A stretch of 27,846 nt of DNA from JBEKJU01 sp050011095 (GTDB lineage: Bacteria; Desulfobacterota; Syntrophorhabdia; Syntrophorhabdales; WCHB1-27), in NCBI GenBank assembly GCA_050011095.1, contig JBEKJU010000015.1, positions 1-27,846 on the forward strand, written 5' to 3'. This document shows positions 21,426-27,846 of the stretch, piece after piece. A model generated the notes under the pieces. It saw only the letters and a list, made by a program, of their open reading frames with translations, had not been told where the DNA came from and did no database searches. The translations under genes were made by a program, and so were the position numbers. The stretch's first letter is position 1; every line of letters starts with the position of its first letter.

Positions 21426-21971
21426 ATGGAGAGGAACGTGCTTGTGCCCGTGGCGGATGGCAGCGAAGAACTCGAGACTGTTGCAATAGTCGATGTGCTC
21501 CGGCGGCCCGGTGCGAATGTCACCATCGCCGCGGTAAAGGAGCTGGTCGTGACCGGATCGAAAGGGATGAAGCTTGTGGCCGATCGCCTTCTGTCCGATT
21601 GCGCCCGCGAAACATTCGATTTGATAGCCCTGCCGGGCGGCATACCCGGGGCCGAGCGCCTGCGCGACTCGGCGGGTCTTATAGCCCTGCTAAAACGCCA
21701 GGCGGACGAGGGACGACTGTACGCTGCGCTCTGCGCGTCACCCGTGGTTGTCCTGCATCCTCATGGTCTGCTTCGCGGGAAGCGCTTTACCTGCCATCCT
21801 GATTTTTCTAAAGGGGTCGATGGGCGGCTCTCAGCCGAACCCGTCGTTGTTGATGGCAACCTCGTGACCGGGCGAGGCGCGGGTACCGCAGTAGATTTCG
21901 CGCTCATGCTGGTGGAGCTTCTCTATGGGCGAGAGAAGGTTCAAGAGGTACGTAGGGGAATGGCGATGTAA
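21426..21971 (+). CDS. DJ-1/PfpI family protein
   Basis: A 181-residue protein with AGGAGG ideally spaced before the ATG at 21426, and TATACT about 30 nt upstream as a possible -10. The DJ-1 features are VLVPVADGSEELETVAIVDV with the conserved Glu 15, the LIALPGGIPGAERLRDS segment, and the nucleophile elbow LYAALCASPVVVL with Cys 103. The C-terminal RGAGTAVDFALMLVELLYG is also typical. Closest in pattern to the YajL/DJ-1 subgroup (redox stress, glyoxalase or deglycase-type activities reported) and not to the PfpI proteases. The protein is cytoplasmic. One oddity: the segment after the Cys is VVVL-HPHG where YajL-like proteins usually have a P-AxVL-xxxG pattern. The gene is complete and monocistronic. 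Confidence 0.9.
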   Translation: MERNVLVPVADGSEELETVAIVDVLRRPGANVTIAAVKELVVTGSKGMKLVADRLLSDCARETFDLIALPGGIPGAERLRDSAGLIALLKRQADEGRLYAALCASPVVVLHPHGLLRGKRFTCHPDFSKGVDGRLSAEPVVVDGNLVTGRGAGTAVDFALMLVELLYGREKVQEVRRGMAM

Positions 21972-22649
21972 GCGCCTGAGGTGGGAATGCTTGCCGCCCG
22001 TTTTCCCACACATGGAGAAGGCGCTCTAAGGGCAACAGATTATTGCCGAATGTTGAACAACCGATATGTCAGACGGCCATAGTTCTAATCGGGAGATCTC
22101 TGCCCCGGCGTAGTCGGCGGTGACCCCCTGTCCATTATTTGACGACTCATAAACCATGTGTTGACACCGTCATTCGCAATCCAACCGTTTGCATGCCTAT
22201 CAACACGGACAGGCAAAATGTTCAGTACTGTCGCGGAAGGCTTCTTAAGGCCCTCCGCGGGCCTCGCCTCTAAATGCCACAAATCCGATATGCTTCTGTT
22301 TCGCCACGAAACACATGCTCTCCTTTTTTGAAAGGAACCGAACAACAGACCCGATCTCCTTCTATTAAGTCACACAGGCAAAGGGATTTTAGGGCAAGGA
22401 ACGGGGGTTTTAGAATAGACGGCCGCCGGGGGCATATGCATCAAGCCACGCCGGTATATTCATGGACCATAATCGGCATCCTTCTTGCAAGGTGCGTCCA
22501 TGCGGAGCGCCGGTACTCGGACATGGCCGGGAAGCAGAACCGGTAAGGACGGTGCTGACGAGCGAGGAGGAAGAAGCGTTTAATCTGGAACCGCGATCTC
22601 CATTATAGAAGGAGCGCAAATTTGTCTCACAAGATGAGGAATATTAAAC
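21972..22649. other. Intergenic region of 678 bp without a recognisable gene
   Basis: Open frames here are short, lack ribosome binding sites and match no family. Composition is mixed, with AT-rich patches near 22310-22400. No clear terminator, tRNA or riboswitch consensus was found. It likely contains the promoter region of the lipoprotein cluster that starts at 22650. Confidence 0.5.
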
Positions 22650-24134
22650 ATGCATTACAAAGGCTATAGTCTTCTTGGTTTGATTCTTGCCCTGATACTC
22701 CAATTGCAGCTGGCTGCGTGCGGCGGCAATGGGACCAACACCAGCAACCCCGTTAGCAACAACTTCCAGGTGGTTGTTTTCACGGATGTTCATTTCGATC
22801 CTTTTTATGACCAAACTCTTTTTCCGAAGCTTGTCAATGCGGATGTCAGCCAGTGGGCGAATATCTTTCAGACATCGAAAATAACAGCACCTTCGGTATG
22901 GGGTACCGATACCAACTACCCCTTGCTTGTGCTTGCACTCTCAAGTATAAAGCAGAACCTGGGAGCGAGTCCGCTCATTATTTATACTGGCGACATTCTA
23001 GGGCATAACCTTATGCAAACGTTTTACGAACTTCATGACCCCCAAAACGCCCAAAATCCAACTGCTGCAGACATTGCAGCCATGCGGGCCTTTCTGGACA
23101 AGACCGTTGCCTTTTTTATGCAGCAGGTGAGGTCGTCCATCGGAAACATTCCCGTCATGTTCGCCCTCGGAAATGCCGATTCATACGAAGGCCTTGGACC
23201 TGAAAGCACTTTTCTTGTGAATAACGCGGAACTTTTTTACACACAATTCTTGAATGGCGCCGTGGATCATCAGACATTTCTTAATACGTTCGAGGGTGGA
23301 GGATATTATTCCGCGGAGCCGGCGGGAACAAATTTGATGGTGATAGGACTCAATACTTTCGAGTGTTCGCCCCCTAACCCGTATCTCGGCGACACCAGTA
23401 GCGCAGTAACCACTCAACTCGACTGGTTGGATTCGACACTCGCTTCAGCCCAAGCCCGGGGCAAAAAGGTGTGGCTCTTAATGCATGTCCCTCCAGGCGC
23501 AAATATAACCGCAACCGCCGACGCTGCTGATAGCAACGGTCACATTACAACTGCCACGACCACGATGATGTGGGACCAAACTTATCAGGCAAGTTTTATG
23601 CATATACTTTCGAAATATCCGGGCCTTATAACCCAGACGCTTGCCGCGCACACTCATATGGACGAATTCCGTATCATGGCGCCTAATAGCGTGCTTGATA
23701 TAACGCCCGGCATAACTCCCTACTTTGGCAATAACCCTGCCTTTAAGGTCTTTACATTTTCCAGCGATACATTAACAGCCATTGATTACACTTCCCTGAA
23801 CTATGACCTCGCTGCCAATCCGGGACAGTTCAATGGCTATTATACTTTTTCGACATCGTATTCCATGCAGGTTCCTTTGAGCTATTACCCTTTTTCGACA
23901 TCGTATTTCATGCAAAATACTTTGAACAATTATTTGGCGCAACTTTATCCGGTACTCGTCACGAATAATGCTGAACAGGCACTTTACAGAACGCACTATT
24001 TTTCCGGACATAATTACTCTATTCCCGATACCAATACCATAAATCCCATTACCGATACGACCTGGCCGGTATTCTGGTGCGGTATTGAAAATATGGACGA
24101 ACAAGGGTTTATGGATTGTGTGAATTCCTATTGA
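22650..24134 (+). CDS. Lipoprotein metallophosphoesterase, acid-sphingomyelinase-like
   Basis: A 494-residue protein with GAGGAAT 8 nt before the ATG. Residues 1-24 are a lipoprotein signal ending in lipobox LAAC (Cys 24), then a Gly/Asn/Thr linker. Metal-site motifs occur in calcineurin-like order: FTDVHFD (Asp 46, His 48), YTGDILGHN (Asp 115), ALGNADSYEG (Asn 175, where GNHD is usual), LLMHVPPG (His 279) and AAHTHMDEF (His 334/336). The HVPPG and HTHMDE spacing fits the acid sphingomyelinase/ASM-type branch, suggesting phosphodiesterase action on phospholipid or polyphosphate esters at the cell envelope. GNAD instead of GNHD is seen in this branch. Residues about 396-426 contain a 15-residue tandem duplication. 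First of three lipoprotein phosphoesterases, probably one operon. Confidence 0.85.
   Translation: MHYKGYSLLGLILALILQLQLAACGGNGTNTSNPVSNNFQVVVFTDVHFDPFYDQTLFPKLVNADVSQWANIFQTSKITAPSVWGTDTNYPLLVLALSSIKQNLGASPLIIYTGDILGHNLMQTFYELHDPQNAQNPTAADIAAMRAFLDKTVAFFMQQVRSSIGNIPVMFALGNADSYEGLGPESTFLVNNAELFYTQFLNGAVDHQTFLNTFEGGGYYSAEPAGTNLMVIGLNTFECSPPNPYLGDTSSAVTTQLDWLDSTLASAQARGKKVWLLMHVPPGANITATADAADSNGHITTATTTMMWDQTYQASFMHILSKYPGLITQTLAAHTHMDEFRIMAPNSVLDITPGITPYFGNNPAFKVFTFSSDTLTAIDYTSLNYDLAANPGQFNGYYTFSTSYSMQVPLSYYPFSTSYFMQNTLNNYLAQLYPVLVTNNAEQALYRTHYFSGHNYSIPDTNTINPITDTTWPVFWCGIENMDEQGFMDCVNSY
23836..23925 (+). repeat. 45-bp tandem duplication inside the first lipoprotein gene
   Basis: Units 23836-23880 and 23881-23925 share most bases, including an uninterrupted run encoding FSTSY. 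The unit length keeps the frame (15 residues). It lies near the end of the enzyme domain, past the catalytic motifs. Confidence 0.8.
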
Positions 24135-24213
24135 TGTTCACCAACAATGTATTTCCACTCGAACAATTGTTTCCACGAGGCGCGCAAAACAAAATCCAAA
24201 AAGGATTATGAAC

Positions 24214-25680
24214 ATGAATAGAATCTCCGTCGTACGGTCGCTGTTTTTGGTTCTTGCACTGACGCTGCTCGCAGGATGCGGGGGCGGTTCCAGTACCAGT
24301 ACCAGTACAACCGCTCCGCTGAGCGCCGATACCCTCAATCTGATCTTCGTGGTGAGCCCGGATTTGGCTTACAACGCGCCCGGTGACATCAGTCCAAGCA
24401 CGGGAAACCTTACCGATCAGGGTTTACAGCGCTCGCTCCTCATGGCCACGTACCTGAAACAGCAGGTGCTGGGGACAAAGAACGTAACCCGCATTTACGC
24501 GCTCGAACCGATGAGCCATTTGCAAACCACAAGCAATTACCCTGACATGGCGGCAATTGGGTTCATTCAGCAGTTCGCCCTTCTCAACCAGATAACTCTA
24601 ACCGGCGAGGGCGGTCCGGGCTCGCCCCTGGTTACCGGCAACAGCTACCCCCTCGATGCATCTTATGCGTCAGGGCCGCTACCCGGCGGAGTCGCTACGC
24701 CTTTGGTATCCTGCCCCGGTTGCCAGGGGCTGGATTTCAACGACACGGGAGGCAACAATGTTGCCCTGGTAACCGGTATCATCAATGCAAACGTCCCGGG
24801 CTTTTATGTCTTCTCCGCGCCCTGGGAGACCATCAGCGCCCTGTTGGCAAACATCAATAATGCTTGGGGTTATGATCTGAATCTTCCAGCGACCTACATG
24901 GGTCCAAACTATGTCTACGCGATCTCCATCGCGCCGTCGGGATACGCCGGCATGGTTACCTACAACAGCAATCTGAACCCGCCTTCCACCTACCCTGTGC
25001 TGCCGGGGCCCGTGGCGAGCGCTTCATGCACAGCACAAACGCCTTTCAACATCACAAGGACCGCGGGGAGTGATGGCAACGAAACTCCGAAGAACATCAA
25101 CACCAACGAGACGGTTTACATGATCCGGCACGCGGAGGCCCATCCAACCGGCGGTTGGGACGACGGCAACTATGTTGGTGCGGGGCAATGGCGCGCGCTG
25201 GCCCTTCCCAACGCCCTGCGCGACAAAATCAGTCCCGATCAGGTCTATTCGATCGACCCCGCACAGGTTTATCCCGGCGCCGTGGCCGTTCCGGGTAATT
25301 TCAATTTTTCGTACGTCAGGCCCTCATTGACGGTCGAGCCCTATGCAATCGCCAATAACCTGCCCTATTATCTGGTCTCGGACTTCGAGATATTCGCGGG
25401 GAACTCGCCCCAGCTAACGAGCGATTTTTTCTTCACCGGCGGTAGATTCTCCAATCAAACCGTGCTGCTGGCGTGGGAGCACGATCACTTCCCACTGATA
25501 GTAAACGCGCTCCTCTCGAGCTATAAAGGCAGCGGCCAAACGGCGCCCCCTTGGCCGAGCGACGACTATGACACCATCTGGACCGTGACGCTTGACGCCC
25601 AGGGCAACGTGAAGGTGAACAACGAGATGTGCGAAGGCATCGATTCCGCGAAGCTGCCGGCCACGGCTCCTCAATTCTGA
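24214..25680 (+). CDS. Lipoprotein with tandem histidine phosphatase domains, first copy degenerate
   Basis: 488 residues from the second Met (24214), preferred because AAGGA is 8 nt upstream of it and only 2 nt from the first ATG (24208). The signal ends in lipobox LAGC, followed by a Ser/Thr linker. The C-terminal domain has the histidine phosphatase core TVYMIRHAEAHPTGG (His near 305), EPYAIANNLPYY, and LLAWEHDHFPLIVNALL carrying the second catalytic region, ending PPWPSDDYDTIWTVTLDAQG. The N-terminal half has the same order (NLIFVVSPDLAYNAPGD, TDQGLQRSLLMATYL, VFSAPWETISALLANI), but RHG is replaced by VSP and the EH pair is lost. It probably acts on phosphomonoesters outside the cytoplasm. 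It starts 79 bp after the preceding stop. Confidence 0.82.
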   Translation: MNRISVVRSLFLVLALTLLAGCGGGSSTSTSTTAPLSADTLNLIFVVSPDLAYNAPGDISPSTGNLTDQGLQRSLLMATYLKQQVLGTKNVTRIYALEPMSHLQTTSNYPDMAAIGFIQQFALLNQITLTGEGGPGSPLVTGNSYPLDASYASGPLPGGVATPLVSCPGCQGLDFNDTGGNNVALVTGIINANVPGFYVFSAPWETISALLANINNAWGYDLNLPATYMGPNYVYAISIAPSGYAGMVTYNSNLNPPSTYPVLPGPVASASCTAQTPFNITRTAGSDGNETPKNINTNETVYMIRHAEAHPTGGWDDGNYVGAGQWRALALPNALRDKISPDQVYSIDPAQVYPGAVAVPGNFNFSYVRPSLTVEPYAIANNLPYYLVSDFEIFAGNSPQLTSDFFFTGGRFSNQTVLLAWEHDHFPLIVNALLSSYKGSGQTAPPWPSDDYDTIWTVTLDAQGNVKVNNEMCEGIDSAKLPATAPQF

Positions 25681-25687
25681 TAAGTCT

Positions 25688-25704
25688 CCAGGGCGGGGGC
25701 CTGG
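25688..25704. other. Short hairpin between second and third lipoprotein genes
   Basis: CCAGG and CCTGG form a 5-bp stem around GCGGGGG, shortly after the stop codon. There is no T-tract. It could modulate relative expression of the third gene. Confidence 0.25.
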
Positions 25705-25815
25705 ATCGGATGTATGGGAAAACCGTGACGGGATTGAAGTCGGGAGAACAGGGAGGAAAATAAAAGGGTTCGAAGCAGTGCCGCTAAAACTTGCCTTGCA
25801 GGGGAGGAATTTTTT

Positions 25816-27576
25816 ATGCGCTACAGAAGTTTGAGACTTTTCAGTGTGATCTTTGCCTTCATGATACTCCAACTACAACTGGCTGCATGCGGCGGAGGTG
25901 GAGGCGGAGGCGGATCAGACCCGCAGGCCCCAGTAGCATGGCCTATCGCCAATCAGGTTTACACGACGGCACAACAGCAGATCATGCCCGTCGCAGTACC
26001 TCCGAATACGCCGCAGATCAACCCGGGGCAGGTATCGCTGTATGCGCAATACGGTTACAGCGCGTGGCAGGCAGGGCCCGGCCTGGATTACGTAAAGCGG
26101 ACCGACCTTGCGCCCGGCTACGACAAGAACGCGTCCAATGCCGCGCGTCTTTTGTCGTTCTTTTCCATGAGCGACATTCATATCGCCGACAAGGAGTCCC
26201 CGGCCCAGCCGATCTACATCGCCTTGAAGGCAGGGTTTGGCTCAAATCTGTCTTCGGCCTATTCACCGATCATTCTCTCGACGCCCCAGGTCCTCGATGC
26301 GGCTGTCCAGACGATCAACGTGTTGCATAGCCAATCGTCGTTTGATTTCGGCATCTCTCTCGGTGACGATGCCAACAACACCCAGTATAACGAACTGAGA
26401 TGGTTTATCGATGTCATGGACGGCAAGGTCATCACCCCAAGCTCCGGTGCTAATCTCGGAGCCGACACTATCGATTATCAGATGCCTTTTCAGGCCGCCG
26501 GGCTCAACAGCGGGATCCCCTGGTATGCGGTCATCGGCAACCACGACCAGTTCTGGATGGGCTCGTCCTATGAGGACACAAAAACCCTGAATGCCCATGT
26601 GTCGAATACCATCATCAACATGGCGTACAGTCTTAATCCGGCGGCGGATTCCGTAGATGGGACCGGTTACTATATGGGGGTGGTCCTCGGCTGGACTCCC
26701 TACGGGGATATCTTCGGAGCAGGGCCGGCTGCAAGCTATCCCACGCCCCCAACGGTCGTTGCCGACGCAAATCGCCACTCCCTCTCGACAAGTACTTCCA
26801 CGAGCCAGAATTGGATGCGCGAATTTTTCACTACCACTTCGAACCCGGCCGGCCACGGCTTCACCCAGACCAACCTCGACAATGACTTTGCCTGCTACAG
26901 CTTCGTGCCGAAGGCGACCGTACCGATCAAGGTCATCGTGCTCGACGATACGTGTAAGGGGCCCGGCCAGGAAAATTATGCCACAGGCTGTCTCGACACG
27001 CCCAGGCTCACCTGGCTCGAAAGTGAGCTTCAGGCTGGCCAGGACAACAACCAGCTTATGATCATCGCGGCGCATGTCCCGGTCAACCCGCAAGCGGACC
27101 CCAACAACAAGGTTTACTATGGTCCTTTTTTCACTACCCATGGGACGGTCGTGACGGATGCCCAGCTGCTCGCTATCCTCCACACCTATCCGAATCTCAT
27201 CATGTGGATCGCGGGACATCGTCACGTGAACGTCATTACTCCCCAACCGTCACCCGATCCCGTCAACCATCCTGAACAAGCCTTTTGGCAGGTCGAGACC
27301 GCATCGCTCCGGGATTTCCCCCAGGAGTTCCGCACCTTCGACATCCGCCGCAACACCGACAAAACCATTTCGATTGTGACGACGGACGTCGATCCCGCGG
27401 TTTCGCCCGGGTCGCCCGCCGCAAAATCGCGGGGATACGCCATCGGCGCCGCGCGGGTATTTGGCAACATCCCCTTCTCGGATACCGCGTCCCATGCCTA
27501 CAATGCAGAGCTTGTCAAACAATTGTCTTCCAAAATGCAGGGAATAATCGCCAATTGCGGAACACCGCTACAGTAG
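25816..27576 (+). CDS. Lipoprotein metallophosphoesterase, RPA4764-type
   Basis: A 586-residue protein; GGGGAGGA about 7 nt before the ATG supports the start. The signal MILQLQLAAC has its lipobox at residues 22-25, followed by a pure Gly stretch. The catalytic set is complete: FFSMSDIHIADK (Asp 122, His 124), SLGDDANN (Asp 186), VIGNHDQFW (243-246), IAAHVPVNP (His 422) and WIAGHRHVN (469-472). The long insert between GNHD and the C-terminal His motifs (SYEDTKTLNAHV..., YYMGVVLGWTPYGD) and the overall length match the TIGR03768-type family of large secreted metallophosphoesterases. Substrate is unknown. The 3' end of the signal-peptide coding DNA is nearly the same as in the gene at 22650. 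Last of the three-gene cluster. Confidence 0.85.
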   Translation: MRYRSLRLFSVIFAFMILQLQLAACGGGGGGGGSDPQAPVAWPIANQVYTTAQQQIMPVAVPPNTPQINPGQVSLYAQYGYSAWQAGPGLDYVKRTDLAPGYDKNASNAARLLSFFSMSDIHIADKESPAQPIYIALKAGFGSNLSSAYSPIILSTPQVLDAAVQTINVLHSQSSFDFGISLGDDANNTQYNELRWFIDVMDGKVITPSSGANLGADTIDYQMPFQAAGLNSGIPWYAVIGNHDQFWMGSSYEDTKTLNAHVSNTIINMAYSLNPAADSVDGTGYYMGVVLGWTPYGDIFGAGPAASYPTPPTVVADANRHSLSTSTSTSQNWMREFFTTTSNPAGHGFTQTNLDNDFACYSFVPKATVPIKVIVLDDTCKGPGQENYATGCLDTPRLTWLESELQAGQDNNQLMIIAAHVPVNPQADPNNKVYYGPFFTTHGTVVTDAQLLAILHTYPNLIMWIAGHRHVNVITPQPSPDPVNHPEQAFWQVETASLRDFPQEFRTFDIRRNTDKTISIVTTDVDPAVSPGSPAAKSRGYAIGAARVFGNIPFSDTASHAYNAELVKQLSSKMQGIIANCGTPLQ

Positions 27577-27846
27577 GCTTGAAATCGGACATAGGTGAAA
27601 GGGATCGAAGGATGGCGTAAAAAGCCCACTTTCCGCTCAGAAAGAGCAGGGGACGGTTCTGAATAAATGATCCTGCCGCAAGCAGCAGGGTATCCAAGAC
27701 AACGAGCGGAGCGAGCCTTTGAGCAGCAGGAGTCTCGGGGCACCCGCTTGCGGGTCGTGGCTTTGCCCGCAGAGGGGGCGACCGCGGGGTACCCACACAG
27801 TGGGTCGCGCGAAGTGGGTGTCCCAATAATTGCCGGCGGAGCGAAG
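27577..27846. repeat. Hairpin-rich non-coding region, repeat-like
   Basis: After the last lipoprotein gene no CDS is credible. Two similar hairpins stand out: ACCCGC-TT-GCGGGT (27742-27755) and ACCCAC-ACA-GTGGGT (27791-27805), both followed by CG. AGCAGCAGG occurs near 27680 and again at 27723, and CGGAGCGA occurs near 27706 and 27838. The compact, structured, GC-rich layout resembles dispersed intergenic repeats. The element runs off the end of the window. Confidence 0.45.

Noticed and set aside
22085..22345. 86-codon minus-strand frame in the large intergenic region
   Set aside because: No ribosome binding site, no family, and irregular composition.
26263..27246. 327-codon minus-strand frame inside the third lipoprotein gene
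   Set aside because: The plus strand encodes a complete metallophosphoesterase with all catalytic motifs; the antisense frame has no recognisable features.

Overview
The window looks like chromosomal DNA of a Gram-negative, probably anaerobic bacterium. Most of it is GC-rich, genes sit on both strands, and many start behind good AGGAGG-type ribosome binding sites. An ADP-forming acyl-CoA synthetase beside a DRTGG/BioD-like partner, two MoeA paralogues, a SPASM radical SAM enzyme, an Fe-S-flavoprotein-like reductase and three lipobox lipoproteins fit the Desulfobacterota / syntrophic deltaproteobacterial type best. That assignment is inference from gene content; there is no rRNA, intact tRNA or other phylogenetic marker in the window.

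Layout. 1-1042: 3' end of a pirin gene, then a small ferredoxin-fold-like protein with its own promoter and a very good intrinsic terminator. 1043-1683: gene-poor. 1684-5564: a molybdopterin/radical-SAM block of mosaic composition (AT-rich moeA, GC-rich divergent moeA-like gene, AT-rich SPASM radical SAM gene with a strong promoter and about 130-nt leader). A tRNA 3'-end-like sequence lies just past it. 5667-9452: EEP-family hydrolase, HTH regulator with a palindromic operator, an ORF broken by an in-frame TGA, a histidine phosphatase, a REP-like element and an RsbW-like protein. 9713-13005: two-gene operon of a fused ADP-forming acetyl-CoA synthetase and a BioD-like/DRTGG protein. 13188-14717: three small proteins (secreted SYLF protein, secreted Gly/His-rich protein, His-rich protein). 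14963-16897: ExeA-like AAA ATPase fused through one membrane span to near-identical TPR repeats. 16922-21971: mixed small genes (membrane-anchored EEP hydrolase, YwbE, aldo/keto reductase remnant, flavoprotein, DUF465, MaoC-like hydratase, DJ-1/PfpI). 22650-27576: three successive lipoproteins, all predicted phosphoesterases. 27577-27846: hairpin-rich, non-coding, repeat-like DNA.

Best leads. (1) The lipoprotein phosphoesterase trio: two unlike metallophosphoesterases flanking a tandem histidine phosphatase whose first copy has lost its catalytic residues. It could be an outer-membrane or periplasmic phosphate/phospholipid-scavenging set. (2) The MoeA/MoeA-like/SPASM block, where a 42-residue ORF ends in a 3-nt overlap with the radical SAM start behind a near-consensus promoter. 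(3) The HTH regulator whose -10 box lies inside a perfect 14-bp palindrome. None of these functions is shown by the sequence alone.
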